In this document: positions 41,509-50,759 of the stretch, piece by piece | How the letters are laid out: each line of letters begins with the position of its first letter | Numbering within the stretch: the first letter of the stretch is position 1 | From: G963666705 sp963666705 | Lineage (GTDB): Bacteria; Pseudomonadota; Alphaproteobacteria; CADEGL01 | Direction: 5' to 3' | Length of the DNA stretch: 51,216 bases | Assembly (NCBI GenBank): GCA_963666705.2 | Contig: CAXXKO010000006.1 | Span: 1-51,216 of the forward strand | Made by a program: the position numbers and the translations under genes | Notes under the pieces: generated by a model | The model's database searches: none | What the model was told of the DNA's origin: nothing | What the model saw: the letters and a program-made list of their open reading frames with translations, nothing else

Positions 41509-42535
41509 CCTGCTTATCCCTGAAAGTCATCCGGCGATGAGGAGGCGATAGGGCATAGGCTGGTTTCGTGCGGCGCTATGGACGAAACGCGGGATCATTG
41601 TCTGGAGTTGATAGCGCCGGTTGTAGCGCCAGGCGAAGCTGGCGAGATAGCGTCCGGCGTGATCGGGGCCGAGCTTGCGATAAGTCCCGGTGATCGCGCT
41701 CTTGATGTTGCCGAGCGTCGTGTTCACCCATTTGAACGATGCCATGCGGGCCGCCTGTCGGCCCGACCCGGTGCGGATCGCCTGATGGCTGCAGGCGGCT
41801 TCTTCGAGTGCGCTCCAGCAGCCCAGGCCGTCCGTCACAACCGCCGCGCCGGGGGCCAGCCAGTGCTTGGCGCCACGCGCGATCTCACGCTTGCGGAAGC
41901 CCTTGACCGGCACCAGCTTCAGCTTGCGCGGGCGCCCCTCGGGACTGGTCGAGACCGCCGCCACGAAGGGTGTCTTGCCCGCCGCGCCGCGGCCCCGCTT
42001 GCCGCCGGAGCGCACCCCGCCGAGATAGGCGTCGTCCATCTCGACCCGCCCCGATAGCGCCGTCTCCTCCTCGCGCCGCGCCATTACCGCCATGATCTTG
42101 TGCTTCACGGCCCAGGCCGTCGGCTGCTTGACCCCGAGACGGCGGCCTAGTTCCACCGACGAGATGCCGTTCTTCGCCGTCACGATCAGGTGAATGGCTG
42201 CGAACCAGAGCGTCAGCGGCAGCTTGGTCGCATGGAAGATCGTGCCCGCCGTGGGCGATGTCTGCTTCTTGCACCTGTTGCATTGATAGAGACCCCGACC
42301 CGCCAGCACGCAATGCTCCCGATGGCCGCAGCAGGGGCAGAGGAAGCCGCCCGGCCAGCGCAGCCGGACCAGCGCCGAGCGGCCACTGCTCCTCCGTACC
42401 GAAGGCCTCCCGAAACGCCTCGTCGCTCAGACCACGCACGCGCGATGCAACCTTGAACCCCATAACCGTGACCCCCTCATACAGAACATATTGAGAACAT
42501 ACATCCCCACAGGCGGAGTGTCACGGATAAGCAGG
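41509..42535 (-). mobile_element. IS1595-family element, copy 2 (defective)
   Basis: 1,027 bp with ends CCTGCTTATCCCTGA and inverted TCACGGATAAGCAGG. Flanking 8-bp repeats TAGGCGAT at 41501-41508 and 42536-42543 are a clear target duplication. It is related to copy 1 but visibly diverged, especially in the leader, so it is not a recent duplicate. The transposase gene is frameshifted early. Confidence 0.92.
41527..42463 (-). pseudogene. IS1595 transposase with an early +1 frameshift
   Basis: Starts MGFKVASRVRGLSDEAFREA, then an extra base near 42,380 (GAGGAGCAGTGG versus GAGGAGCAGTGC in copy 1) shifts the frame before the zinc ribbon. The remainder, from LAGRGLYQCNRCKKQTS through VEMDDAYLGGVRSGG to PYRLLIAG, is intact in the other frame and contains the 11 bp missing from copy 1. 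The two copies are thus broken at different points. Confidence 0.87.
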
Positions 42536-42827
42536 TAGGCGATTGGCGGTGCAGGCGGTCTCGAGCGAACCTGTCTCCGCCGAATTTCCCTATTGTAACG
42601 GGGAATGGGCAGGGAATTCTTCGGGAATTGACCCGGCAACGTTAGAAGGAGCGGGAGATCATCGTCGTCCGTATGGGAGAGCGGCCGAAGAAAGCCGTCT
42701 TTAGGGCTCACCGTTCGCAAGCTTCGGCGCCGCGAGTGTTCGATTCTGCGTGCTCCGCATTCATCGGGCTCGGCGTCGCGGAGGGTGAGGAAGGCGGTGG
42801 AAGAGATTGTGCGGGCGCTGCGTGAGG

Positions 42828-43029
42828 CCGCAACGTGGCGAACTCGGTCAGTAGATCCCATCCTTGCAATGGCGCCGCCCGGTCCAGGGCCCCGACCTTC
42901 TGTTCCAACAGGGCCAGGTAATGCAGGGGATTCAGAGACCAGGTCGCGGGCCTCGTAAGAACGTCGATGGCGGGCAATCTCCTGGCCATCGGCGACAATC
43001 ACCACCTCGTCGACGGAGGCCTTCATCAT
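42828..43029 (-). pseudogene. IS21 istA remnant
   Basis: The minus strand reads SVDEVVIVADGQEIARHRRS and, after a frame change, LNPLHYLALLEQKVGALDRA with APLQGWDLL. These are the C-terminal landmarks of IstA (compare DEVVISCGAEVIARHRRS in the type B element). Only ~65 codons remain, with a frameshift inside. It is more diverged than the other IS21 copies and so is probably an older insertion. Confidence 0.75.
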
Positions 43030-43056
43030 CGCATCCTCCGATCGCAGCTGATCACC

Positions 43057-43257
43057 ATGAAGGGCGCTCTTGCCACGATCCTGGGCGGATCGATCGGGGT
43101 AACGGGCCTCGTCATGATCGCCACCTTCGATATCAAGATGGTCGCGCTCTACGTCGTCGGCATTGCCGGCGCCCTGGTGATCACCGAGAGGCTGTCGAAG
43201 TACCGGGCGCTCGAAGCGCCCGATGTGGGGGCACCTCAACTGCGGATCGGAGGATGA
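43057..43257 (+). pseudogene. C-terminal tail of an integral membrane protein
   Basis: A frame of 66 codons with two hydrophobic helices, MKGALATILGGSIGVTGLVM and KMVALYVVGIAGALVITERL, and a short polar end. It starts at the edge of the istA remnant, so it looks like the truncated 3' end of a permease or other membrane-protein gene whose front was removed. The family was not identified. The ATG at 43057 is merely the first Met after the junction. Confidence 0.5.
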
Positions 43258-43711
43258 AGGTGGAGATCGTCAGCAGCGTGTCGTGGACCAGGCGTTCGTC
43301 TCGCCGCCGCGGTTGCGGAAAAAGCGACGCTGCTGACCGAATTCCGATTCCAACAGTCTGTGGTCGGAGCCATACGGCGAGTTGCATATAACTCTTGCCG
43401 TCTTTGCTGCTGCCCACCCCTTTCGACGCCGGCTCCGGAGCAGCTCTTACGCCCGGAACACCCAGTTCCGACCGACGGGCTGCCAACCGTCAGGACTTGA
43501 TGGTCAGCGGCGTCCGTGCGAACGGCGGCGCTCGGGGAGGCGATTCAACTCGAAACCGCAGACGTAGTAGCGTAGCGCACCAATCCACGAGCGTCGAGAG
43601 TTGCCGATATGGATGACCGAGTTAACCCAGCGAACCCACGACTGGGCATTCTTCGCCGGGAGGTAGAGCAGTCGGTCCTGAAACCCCTCCACTCGCACGG
43701 CTGGTCGGCCG
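43258..43711. other. Unassigned region before the third IS21 element
   Basis: 454 bp without a recognised gene. One minus-strand frame (43504-43698, 64 codons, beginning MRVEGFQDRLLYLPAKNAQS) could be part of a decayed gene, but I recognise no family and it has no clear ribosome-binding site. Confidence 0.4.
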
Positions 43712-45939
43712 TGTTAACGGCGGAGGAATAATGCTCCACGCGAGGCGGCCGGGCGGTCCGGTCGCGGCGGCGCAAAATTGTGCCACTCATGGTCCCTTGT
43801 CGGTTGCGACGAGGGGCAGGAGATGTACGGCGTGGAGCTCTATGCGGCGGTTCGACTGGCGGTTGTCGACGAGGGTCTGAGTCATCACGAGGCGGGCCGG
43901 CGGTTCGGCATCGACCGTCGCACGGTGAAGAAGATGCTGACCTACTCGGCGCCACCGGGCTACCGCCGGACGAAGCCGGTCCGGCGGCCCAAGCTGGACG
44001 GGTTCACCGGCATCGTCGACGCGATCCTGGAGGCGGACACGGATCCGGACGTGCCGCGCAAGCAGCGCCACACGGCGCACCGGATATTCGAGCGGCTACG
44101 GGACGAGCACGGGTTCACCGGCGGCTATACCATCGTGAAGGACTATGTCCGGGCTCGGCGGCAGTCGACGCGCGAGGCTTTTGTGCCGCTGCATCACCCG
44201 CCGGGCCATGCCCAGGTCGACTTCGGCGAGGCGGTGGTGGAGGTCGGGGGCAGGCGGGAGAAGGTTGCCTTCTTCTGCCTGATCCTGCCCCATTCCAACG
44301 TCTGGTTCGTCAAGGCCTATCCGAGGGAGACGACGGAGGCCTTCCTGGACGGCCATGTCAGCGCCTTCGCCTTCCTCGGCGGTGTGCCGCGATCGATCCT
44401 CTATGACAACACGACGCTTGCGGTGGCGAGGATCCTGGGCGACGGCACGCGTCGGCGCACGCAGGCGTTCACGCATCTGCAATCGCACTACCTGTTCCGC
44501 AACCGCTTCGGCCGGCCCGGCAAGGGCAACGACAAGGGCAAGGTCGAGGCCCTGGTGAAGACGGCACGGCGCCGGTTCATGGTGCCGATCCCGAAGGTGC
44601 ATGACCTGTCGGTCCTGAACGAGCGGCTGCTGGCGCGCTGCCTTGAGCGGCTCGACGCGCTGGAGGCAGGGGGGCAGGCGGCGGCGCTGCTGGCCGATCT
44701 CGAGGCCCTGCGCGATCTGCCGGCGGTTCCCTTCGAGGCTTGCGAGCATGTGCCGGGCCAGATCTCGTCCACGGCCCTGGTGCGCTACCGGCTGGTGGAC
44801 TACTCGGCGCCGGCGGCGCACGCCCACAAGAAGGTCATGGTGAAGGGCTATGTCGACCGGGTCGAGATCGCGCTCGGCGCCGAGATCGTCGCCCGCCATC
44901 GGCGCAGCTATGTCCGCGGCGACGTCGTCTACGACCCGCTGCACTATCTGTCGCTGCTGGAGAAGAAGCCGGGCGCCCTGGACCAGGCGGCGCCGCTGCG
45001 GGGATGGAAGCTCGATCCGGCCTTCGACACGTTGCGCCGCCTCCTCGAAGCCCGCTTCGGCCCGCGCGGCAAGCGCGAATACATCCAGGTGCTGCGCCTG
45101 CACGAAGACTTCCCGGAACGGCAGGTGGCGGCCGCGGTGCGCGACGCGGTGAAGCGGCGCCTGATCGGCTTCGATGCGGTCAAGCATCTCCTGCTGGCGC
45201 GCATCGAGAGGCGGCCCGTGCATCTCGACCTGTCGCGCTATCCGCACCTGCCCCAGCCCTTCGTCGCCGCCACGCGGAGCGCCGACTACGCCACCCTGCT
45301 GGCCGGAGGGGCCGGCCATGGCTGAGGCCCCCCGCATCCTGCTCGAACATCACCTGAAGAGGCTGAAGCTGCCGACCTTCCTGCGGGAATACGAGAAACT
45401 GGCGCGCCAGTGCGCGGCCGAGGGCCTGGATCATGTGCAGTTCCTGGCCCGGCTGGTGGAGCTGGAGCTGATCGACCGCGAGCGCCGCCTCGTCGAACGG
45501 CGTATCAAGCAGGCCGGGTTCCCTGTCGTCAAACAGCTCGAGAGCTTCGACTTCAAGGCGATCCCGGCGCTCAACAAGATGCTGGTGCTGGATCTCGCCC
45601 GCGGCGAGTACATCGCGCGCCGCGAGAACGTAATCCTGCTCGGCCCGAGCGGCGTCGGAAAGACCCATGTCGCTCTCGCCCTCGGCCTCGCCGCCTGCCA
45701 GAAGGGCCTCGGCGTGCGCTTCGCCACCGCCCCCCACCTGGTCCACGAACTGATCGAGGCGCGCGACGAGAAGAGGCTGCTCCGCCTCCAGGCCCAGCTC
45801 GCCAGGGTCAATCTCCTGATCGTCGACGAGCTCGGCTACGTGCCCCTGTCGCAGACCGGAAGCGAGCTGCTGTTCGACGTCTTCAGCCGGCGCTACGAGA
45901 ACGGCGCCACCATCGTGACCTCAAACCTGCCCTTCCAGG
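43712..45939 (+). mobile_element. IS21-family element (type C), right end lost
   Basis: The left terminus TGTTAACGGCGGAGGAATAA at 43712 fits the TGxxAAxGGCGGxG pattern of the type A and B elements. It carries complete istA and an istB that loses similarity at 45939, about 40 codons before its expected end. The right terminus is absent. The protein sequences differ clearly from type B, so this is a separate IS21 lineage. Confidence 0.82.
43823..45325 (+). CDS. istA: IS21 transposase IstA (type C)
   Basis: 500 residues, starting MYGVELYAAVRLAVVDEGLS, with HTH HHEAGRRFGIDRRTVKKML and DDE core AQVDFGEAVVEVGG, GGVPRSILYDNTTLAVARIL and GKGNDKGKVEALVKTARRRF. The frame is intact. AGGAG precedes ATG 43823. 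istB begins inside its last codons (8-base overlap). Confidence 0.92.
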   Translation: MYGVELYAAVRLAVVDEGLSHHEAGRRFGIDRRTVKKMLTYSAPPGYRRTKPVRRPKLDGFTGIVDAILEADTDPDVPRKQRHTAHRIFERLRDEHGFTGGYTIVKDYVRARRQSTREAFVPLHHPPGHAQVDFGEAVVEVGGRREKVAFFCLILPHSNVWFVKAYPRETTEAFLDGHVSAFAFLGGVPRSILYDNTTLAVARILGDGTRRRTQAFTHLQSHYLFRNRFGRPGKGNDKGKVEALVKTARRRFMVPIPKVHDLSVLNERLLARCLERLDALEAGGQAAALLADLEALRDLPAVPFEACEHVPGQISSTALVRYRLVDYSAPAAHAHKKVMVKGYVDRVEIALGAEIVARHRRSYVRGDVVYDPLHYLSLLEKKPGALDQAAPLRGWKLDPAFDTLRRLLEARFGPRGKREYIQVLRLHEDFPERQVAAAVRDAVKRRLIGFDAVKHLLLARIERRPVHLDLSRYPHLPQPFVAATRSADYATLLAGGAGHG

Positions 45940-45971
45940 ACAGAAGTATTCGCGTAGAATCAAGGACTTAA
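45318..45971 (+). pseudogene. istB: IS21 helper ATPase IstB (type C), C-terminally truncated
   Basis: Reads MAEAPRILLEHHLKRLKLPT through Walker A GPSGVGKTHVALALG and Walker B LLIVDELGYVPLSQTG to ATIVTSNLPFQ. It then diverges into an unrelated tail (DRSIRVESRT) ending at 45971. Intact IstB proteins continue with DEWTEVFGSERLTGALLDR and about 20 more residues including sensor elements. The 242 bp after the stop contains no recognisable gene. Confidence 0.85.
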
Positions 45972-46527
45972 GTTGTCCAACCGTAACAGGGGCAAAAGTC
46001 CGGGCGACTTTGCATTTTAGGGAATCAAACAAAGATGAGCCAGATCCTCCCTTATGAAACACGCTCAACAGTCCCATTTGTTTTGATGACGGACAGGAGG
46101 CGACTGGAGCGCATGACCGAAATCCTGTGGCCACGCGCCTCCATCCGCCACCCATGGGGGGATGTCCCGCTCGTTGTTGAAAAGAGCGAGGTAAGCATCG
46201 CCTGATCGAGAGGCTACGCGGCCTCCTCGATGTCTTCAATGGCGGCGTTTGCTCCGCCCTTTCTCACCGCCTCCCGCAAGGCGGCGTCGAGGATGGGGAG
46301 CTGACGATAGGCCTTGAGGCGGCGGAAGGTCTTTTGTGCTTCCAAGAGGCCGGCGGCGGTCCAGCGCAAGGCCATCTCGGCGTTGCGCCAGCGCTTGACG
46401 TTGCGCTGCACTCTTCGCACCGTGCCGATCGCGTTCTCGATGGCGTTGGTGCAGGCCAGCGAGCGGCGGAGTTCCAGCGGCAGGCCGAGCCGGATCACCG
46501 TCAGGATCTCGTCCAGGCCCTCCAGGA

Positions 46528-48065
46528 GTAATTGCTCACCCCGGCAGGGCTACGCTGGCATGAAGATGGAGTTTCCGTCGAGAGTTGCGCGGATGGCTTG
46601 GAAGACGGAGAGTCGGTTTTGGCGGCCGGTGTCGACGACGGATCGTACGGCGGCAAAGAGCTGGCCGCCCCATTGGGAACGGAAGCCGTTGGTCACCTTG
46701 CGGAAGACGACACTGGGACGCAGCGCGCGTTCCGAGGCGTTGTTGGTGTAGGGCACGTCGCGGTCGGTGACGAAGACGAAGAGGTTGGAGCGGATCTTGG
46801 CGAAGCGCTTGCGCAGACGGATGCCGTGGCGGTTGGTCGGCGGCAGCTTCATGATCGCGTCCATGCGCCGCTCGAGGTCGGCACGGTATTGGAGAAGCGT
46901 GCCGACCTTGAGCCGGTCTCGTCGCTTGCCGATGGCAATGGCGCGAAGCAGGAGCCGTTTCATCATCGGAGAGAGGATGTCGTCGCCGGCATCGATGGCG
47001 TACTGGACGTTGCGAAGCTGGTGGGCGAGGCAGACCTGCCAATCCTCGGCGTGCCCCTGCTGGGCGCCGAGCAGGTCGGAAACCCAGACCGCGGGCCGGC
47101 GGTCTCCGAAGATCCCCTGCGGCACCTTCTTGCCCCGGCTGGGCTCGATGACGTGGAGGACGGCATCGCTGCCGAGGAAGACCCATTCCCACCAGTTCCG
47201 CCCCTCCACCCGGGCCGAGGTCTCGTCGGAGCAAACGATGGGGCTGTCCAGAACCCGTTGCTTGATGGCGGTCGCCTGTTCGTCGAAGCGCGGCTTCACC
47301 CTTTTGAACAGATTGGCCAGCGCCCCTTCGCTTATGGGCACCCCGAAGATGTCCCGGAACAGGGCGGACAGCCGCTCGAAACCGATGGCCTGGCAATGGT
47401 GCAGGTAGACCGCCAGGGCCTCGATCGAGGGGTCGAAGGGCGAGCCGGGCTCTAGACCCGGCGGCGGCGCCGTGAACGCCTCCCCGCAATGGGGGCAGGT
47501 GCCGCCGTGAAGGCGGACCTGGGTGACGATGGGCTTGATCGGCGGCAGTTCGATCCGCTCAAAGACGGCTTGCAGCTTCTGATCGCCCTCCGCCAAGGCC
47601 GCCGCGCAGGAAGGACAGGTCGCGGCCCGGGCCTCGACGATGTGGTCGGGGTCGGGATGCAGCGCCCGCCCGACGCCGGGGCGGCGGCCCTTCCGCGGTT
47701 TGCGGCGAAGCGGCTTGTTGGCCTTGTGGCCATGCGAGGGCGGCAGGGAAGAGTTGTCCGGCGTCTTGGCAGGCTCGTTCAACTTCGCCTCCAACGCGGC
47801 CACCCGCGCCGTCAGCGCCTCCAGTTTGGCCATCAGTTCCGCGTTGGCCGCCAATGCCGCGTCCAACCGCGTCCAGAGCGCCACGATCAGCGCCTCCTTT
47901 TCCGCGCCGGAAAGTTGGCTGAGGTCGGCAAGCGGTGGCGCGTGAGTCATCCATACCTTGACTCACATTTGCGCTCCTCGATCAAGGAAAATCAACATCT
48001 GGGCATCAAGCCGGCGAAAAACACCATCCGTGGAGCCGCCCGGACGACCCCAGGTGAGCAATTAC
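46528..48065 (-). mobile_element. IS66-family insertion sequence
   Basis: 1,538 bp bounded by inverted repeats GTAATTGCTCACC and GGTGAGCAATTAC, with the 8-bp target duplication CTCCAGGA at 46520-46527 and 48066-48073. It carries a single tnpC-type transposase and lacks tnpA/tnpB, as in the ISBst12-like group. It appears intact and is inserted inside an IS256-like transposase gene. Confidence 0.95.
46550..47950 (-). CDS. IS66-family transposase TnpC
   Basis: 466 residues. An N-terminal leucine-zipper-like coil (LIVALWTRLDAALAANAELM, then EALTARVAALEAKLNEP) is followed by the linker KTPDNSSLPPSHGHKANKP. The zinc-binding region has CPSCAAAL and CPHCGEAF. The DDE core is seen in IVCSDETSARVEGRNWWEWV (Asp), WVSDLLGAQQGHAEDWQVCLAHQLR (Asp region) and NNASERALRPSVVFRKVTNG (Glu). 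No stops or frameshifts. Confidence 0.94.
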   Translation of the reverse strand: MTHAPPLADLSQLSGAEKEALIVALWTRLDAALAANAELMAKLEALTARVAALEAKLNEPAKTPDNSSLPPSHGHKANKPLRRKPRKGRRPGVGRALHPDPDHIVEARAATCPSCAAALAEGDQKLQAVFERIELPPIKPIVTQVRLHGGTCPHCGEAFTAPPPGLEPGSPFDPSIEALAVYLHHCQAIGFERLSALFRDIFGVPISEGALANLFKRVKPRFDEQATAIKQRVLDSPIVCSDETSARVEGRNWWEWVFLGSDAVLHVIEPSRGKKVPQGIFGDRRPAVWVSDLLGAQQGHAEDWQVCLAHQLRNVQYAIDAGDDILSPMMKRLLLRAIAIGKRRDRLKVGTLLQYRADLERRMDAIMKLPPTNRHGIRLRKRFAKIRSNLFVFVTDRDVPYTNNASERALRPSVVFRKVTNGFRSQWGGQLFAAVRSVVDTGRQNRLSVFQAIRATLDGNSIFMPA

Positions 48066-48338
48066 CTCCAGGATCGAGCCCGAGACGCCGGGGGCGTCAT
48101 GCTCCAGGCGGCGTGCGAGGTTGCGCAAGAGCTTTTCGGCCTTCGCCTGTCAATGGCGGAGCAAAAAGGGACCACCTCGGCGGTGTAAGAAGGGACCGCT
48201 TGGCGGCTGCGGGCTTGTCCCCGTAGTCCACGGGAGGGCCCCGCGCGCGACGCGGCGTGCCCTCAACAGGCTGACGCGGCGGCGCGCGCGGGAGGGACCT
48301 GTGGGCCCACGGGGTCAAGCGTGGGCTGGGTGGTCGGT

Positions 48339-49102
48339 TCAGTTAGCAGTCGTGGTTTGACGCCTGCGGCTCTGGTTGAGCCTGTAGCTGTCACCGTTCA
48401 TCTCGAGGATGTTGACGTGGTGGGTGAGGCGATCGAGGAGCGCGCCGGTGAGGCGCTCGGAGCCGAACACCTCGGTCCATTCGTCGAACGGCAGATTGGT
48501 GGTGACCAGGGTCGAGCCCCGCTCGTAGCGTTGGCTGAACACCTCGAACAACAGCTCGGCGCCGGTCTTCGACAGCGGCACGAAGCCGAGTTCGTCGACG
48601 ATCAGAAGCTTGTAGGTGGCGAGCTTCTTCTGGAACCTCAGCAGCTGCTTGTCATCGCGGGCCTCGATGAGTTCGTGGACCAGCGCGGCGGCGGTGATGA
48701 AGCCGACCGAGAGGCCCTTCTGGCAGGCCGCCAGGCCGAGACCGAGGGCGATGTGGGTCTTGCCGGTCCCACTGTTGCCGAGCGCGATGAGGTTCTCGCG
48801 GCGCTCGATGTACTCGCAGGGGCCAGCTCCAGGACCAGCGCCTTGTTGAGCGAGGGGATGACCTTGAAGTCGAAGCTGTCGAGGCTCTTGACCACGGGGA
48901 AGCGCGCCGCCTTGATGCGCCGCTCGACCATGCGGCGCTCGCGGTCGATCAGCTCGAGCTCGGCGAGTCTCAACAGGTAGCGGACGTGATCGACGCCTTC
49001 CGAGGCGCACTGCCGGGCGATCTTGTCGTACTCGCGCAGGAAGGTCGGCAGCTTCAGCGTCTTGAGGTGGTGGGCGAGCAGCACTTGCGGTGTGTCGGTC
49101 AT
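48339..49102 (-). pseudogene. istB: IstB (type B, copy 2), frameshifted
   Basis: Matches copy 1 except for one missing base near 48,820 (CTCGCAGGGGCC versus CTCGCAGCGGGCC). The frame shifts just before the Walker A motif, so the ATPase domain would not be made. In the correct frame the remainder (EYIERRENLIALGNSGTGKT onward) is unchanged. A sequencing error in a C/G run is an alternative explanation. Confidence 0.88.
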
Positions 49103-50598
49103 GCGCCGAGCCCCGACAGCAGGCTCATGTACGACTTGGCGGACGTCATCGCGACCCGGGCGCGCGGCAGATACGGATAGACGTCGAGGTTGAGCCTGGG
49201 CGGCCGCCGCTCGATGCGGCACAGTACCAGGTGCTTCACAGCATCAAAGCCGATTGCGCCGAGCCGCAGGGCGTCGCCGACCGCACCCTCGACCTCCTCG
49301 AGCCGGAAGGTCTCCAGTAGACGGAGCACCTGGACGTACTCGCGCTTGCCTGCCTTGCCCATACGAGCTTCGAGGAGCCGCCGCAGAGTGATGAAGGCCT
49401 CGGGCAGGTCCCAGCCCGCCAATGGCGCGGCCTGGTCGAGGGCGCCGATCTTCTGCTCGATCAAGGGCAGGTAATGCAGCGGGTCGAAGATCAGGTCCTC
49501 GCTGTCGTAGGACCGGCGGTGCCGGGCGATCACCTCGGCCCCGCAGCTGATCACCACCTCATCGACGTAGCCCCGGATGAGCACCTCACGGTGGCCGTAG
49601 GCCACGGGCACGGAATAGTCGTTGCTGCGGTAACGCACCAGCGACAGCGAACTCGCCCGTCCAGGGAGCTTATCGCAGGCATCATAGGGAGCAGGCGGCA
49701 ATGGCAAGAGAACTTGACGATCCCGCTCGAGACGCTCGCCGATGGTCTCCTTGTGGCCCCGCAGCCGCGCCGCCTGGCGCCGGCGGCACTGTTCGGCGAG
49801 AGCATCGTTGAGGGCCGCGAAGCTCTCGGCACGCGGGACGGGGACCAGGAAGTTCCGCCGGATGAAGCCGACCAGTCCCTCGACCTTGCCCTTGTCGTTG
49901 CCCTTGCCCGGCCGGCCGAACCTGTCCTCGAACAGATAGTGGGACTGAAGCTCCGTGAAGACGCGCGTTCGCTGCCGCTTCCCATCGCCCAGGATCCGGG
50001 CAACCGCCAGCTTGGTGTTGTCGTACAGGATGGATCGGGGGACGCCGCCGAAGAAGGCAAACGCCGCGTTGTGGCCATCGCAGAATGATTCGGTCGTCTC
50101 CGCCGGATAGGCCGCAACAAAGCAACCATCACTGTGGGGAAGGTCGAAGGCAAGGAAGTGGATCTTCCGTAACGCGCCGCCGATCACCGCCATCGCTTCG
50201 CCGAAGTCCGCCTGGGCGTGACCGGGGGAATGGGAGAGTGGCACGAACACCTCACGCGACCGAAGCCCCTGCTCACGAACGTAGTCCTTCACGATGGTGT
50301 AGCCGCCCGTGAAACCGTACTCGTCCCGGAGGCGGTCGAAGATGCGCTTCGCAGTGTGCCGTTGCTTGCGGTGGCTGGTCCGATCGTCTCCCAAGATCCG
50401 ATCGATGATTCCCGTGAACGGACCCAGCTTCGGCCGCCGTGGCGGCTTGCCGCGGCGATACCCCGGCGGCACCGAGAACGACAGCATCTTGCGTACCGTC
50501 TTGCGGTCCAGCACGAACACCCGCGAGGCCTCGCGGGTGCTCATTCCCTCGACACGACACGACCGCCGGACCCGCGCGTACATCTCCACCCGATACAT
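49099..50598 (-). CDS. istA: IS21 transposase IstA (type B, copy 2)
   Basis: 499 residues with the same domains as copy 1. Visible differences include VFVLDRKTVR versus VFGLDRKTVR in the helix-turn-helix, ETTESFCDG versus ETTEAFCDG, and CDKLPGR versus CDKRPGR. The frame is intact and overlaps the istB start by four bases. Without its own IstB this copy would need the ATPase of copy 1 to move. Confidence 0.93.
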   Translation of the reverse strand: MYRVEMYARVRRSCRVEGMSTREASRVFVLDRKTVRKMLSFSVPPGYRRGKPPRRPKLGPFTGIIDRILGDDRTSHRKQRHTAKRIFDRLRDEYGFTGGYTIVKDYVREQGLRSREVFVPLSHSPGHAQADFGEAMAVIGGALRKIHFLAFDLPHSDGCFVAAYPAETTESFCDGHNAAFAFFGGVPRSILYDNTKLAVARILGDGKRQRTRVFTELQSHYLFEDRFGRPGKGNDKGKVEGLVGFIRRNFLVPVPRAESFAALNDALAEQCRRRQAARLRGHKETIGERLERDRQVLLPLPPAPYDACDKLPGRASSLSLVRYRSNDYSVPVAYGHREVLIRGYVDEVVISCGAEVIARHRRSYDSEDLIFDPLHYLPLIEQKIGALDQAAPLAGWDLPEAFITLRRLLEARMGKAGKREYVQVLRLLETFRLEEVEGAVGDALRLGAIGFDAVKHLVLCRIERRPPRLNLDVYPYLPRARVAMTSAKSYMSLLSGLGA

Positions 50599-50759
50599 CC
50601 CCCCGCCTTCCAGTCAGAGCAACCCTGACAGAAGGCTATACGCGGTCCCATTTTGGTCCGCCACAGCCGGATCAACCGGCCGCTTCAGTGGGGGATTATT
50701 GCGCCGCCGTTCTCAGTTGTGGTAGTGGGATGCGTAGCCGCAACAGACGGTAAAATATG

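Larger units (their letters stand above)
46214..48147 (-). pseudogene. IS256-like transposase C-terminal part, split by IS66
   Basis: Minus-strand 48147-48066 encodes AKAEKLLRNLARRLEHDAPG and VSGSILE. After removing the IS66 element and one target duplicate, 46519-46214 continues in frame with GLDEILTVIRLGLPLELRRS, LACTNAIEN and a C terminus ending EDIEEAA. This is the last ~130 residues of a mutator-type transposase containing the catalytic Glu region (CTNAIEN). The N-terminal two thirds are replaced by IS21 copy 2, which starts at 48148. Confidence 0.88.
48148..50715 (-). mobile_element. IS21-family element (type B), copy 2
   Basis: 2,568 bp, with the same ends and orientation as 32695-35263 and only scattered single-base differences plus one deletion. 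The left flank is the broken IS256-like transposase and the right flank is non-IS sequence; no matching target duplication is present (TTCGCC versus GTTGTG). The offset between copies is 15,453 bp at the left end and 15,452 bp at the right. Confidence 0.92.

Noticed and set aside
45972..46213. A possible small gene between the truncated istB and the IS256-like remnant
   Set aside because: Frames here are short and without recognisable features. The sequence is probably an unassigned piece of another element.
32695..50715. A composite transposon bounded by the two IS21 copies
   Set aside because: No target duplication is shared by the outer flanks, and the interior contains several other IS elements and gene fragments. 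An accumulation of independent events fits better.
25153..50715. A prophage, integrative element or new defence island
   Set aside because: No integrase, phage structural gene, conjugation gene, restriction enzyme or toxin-antitoxin pair was recognised. Almost all of the content is transposases and fragments.
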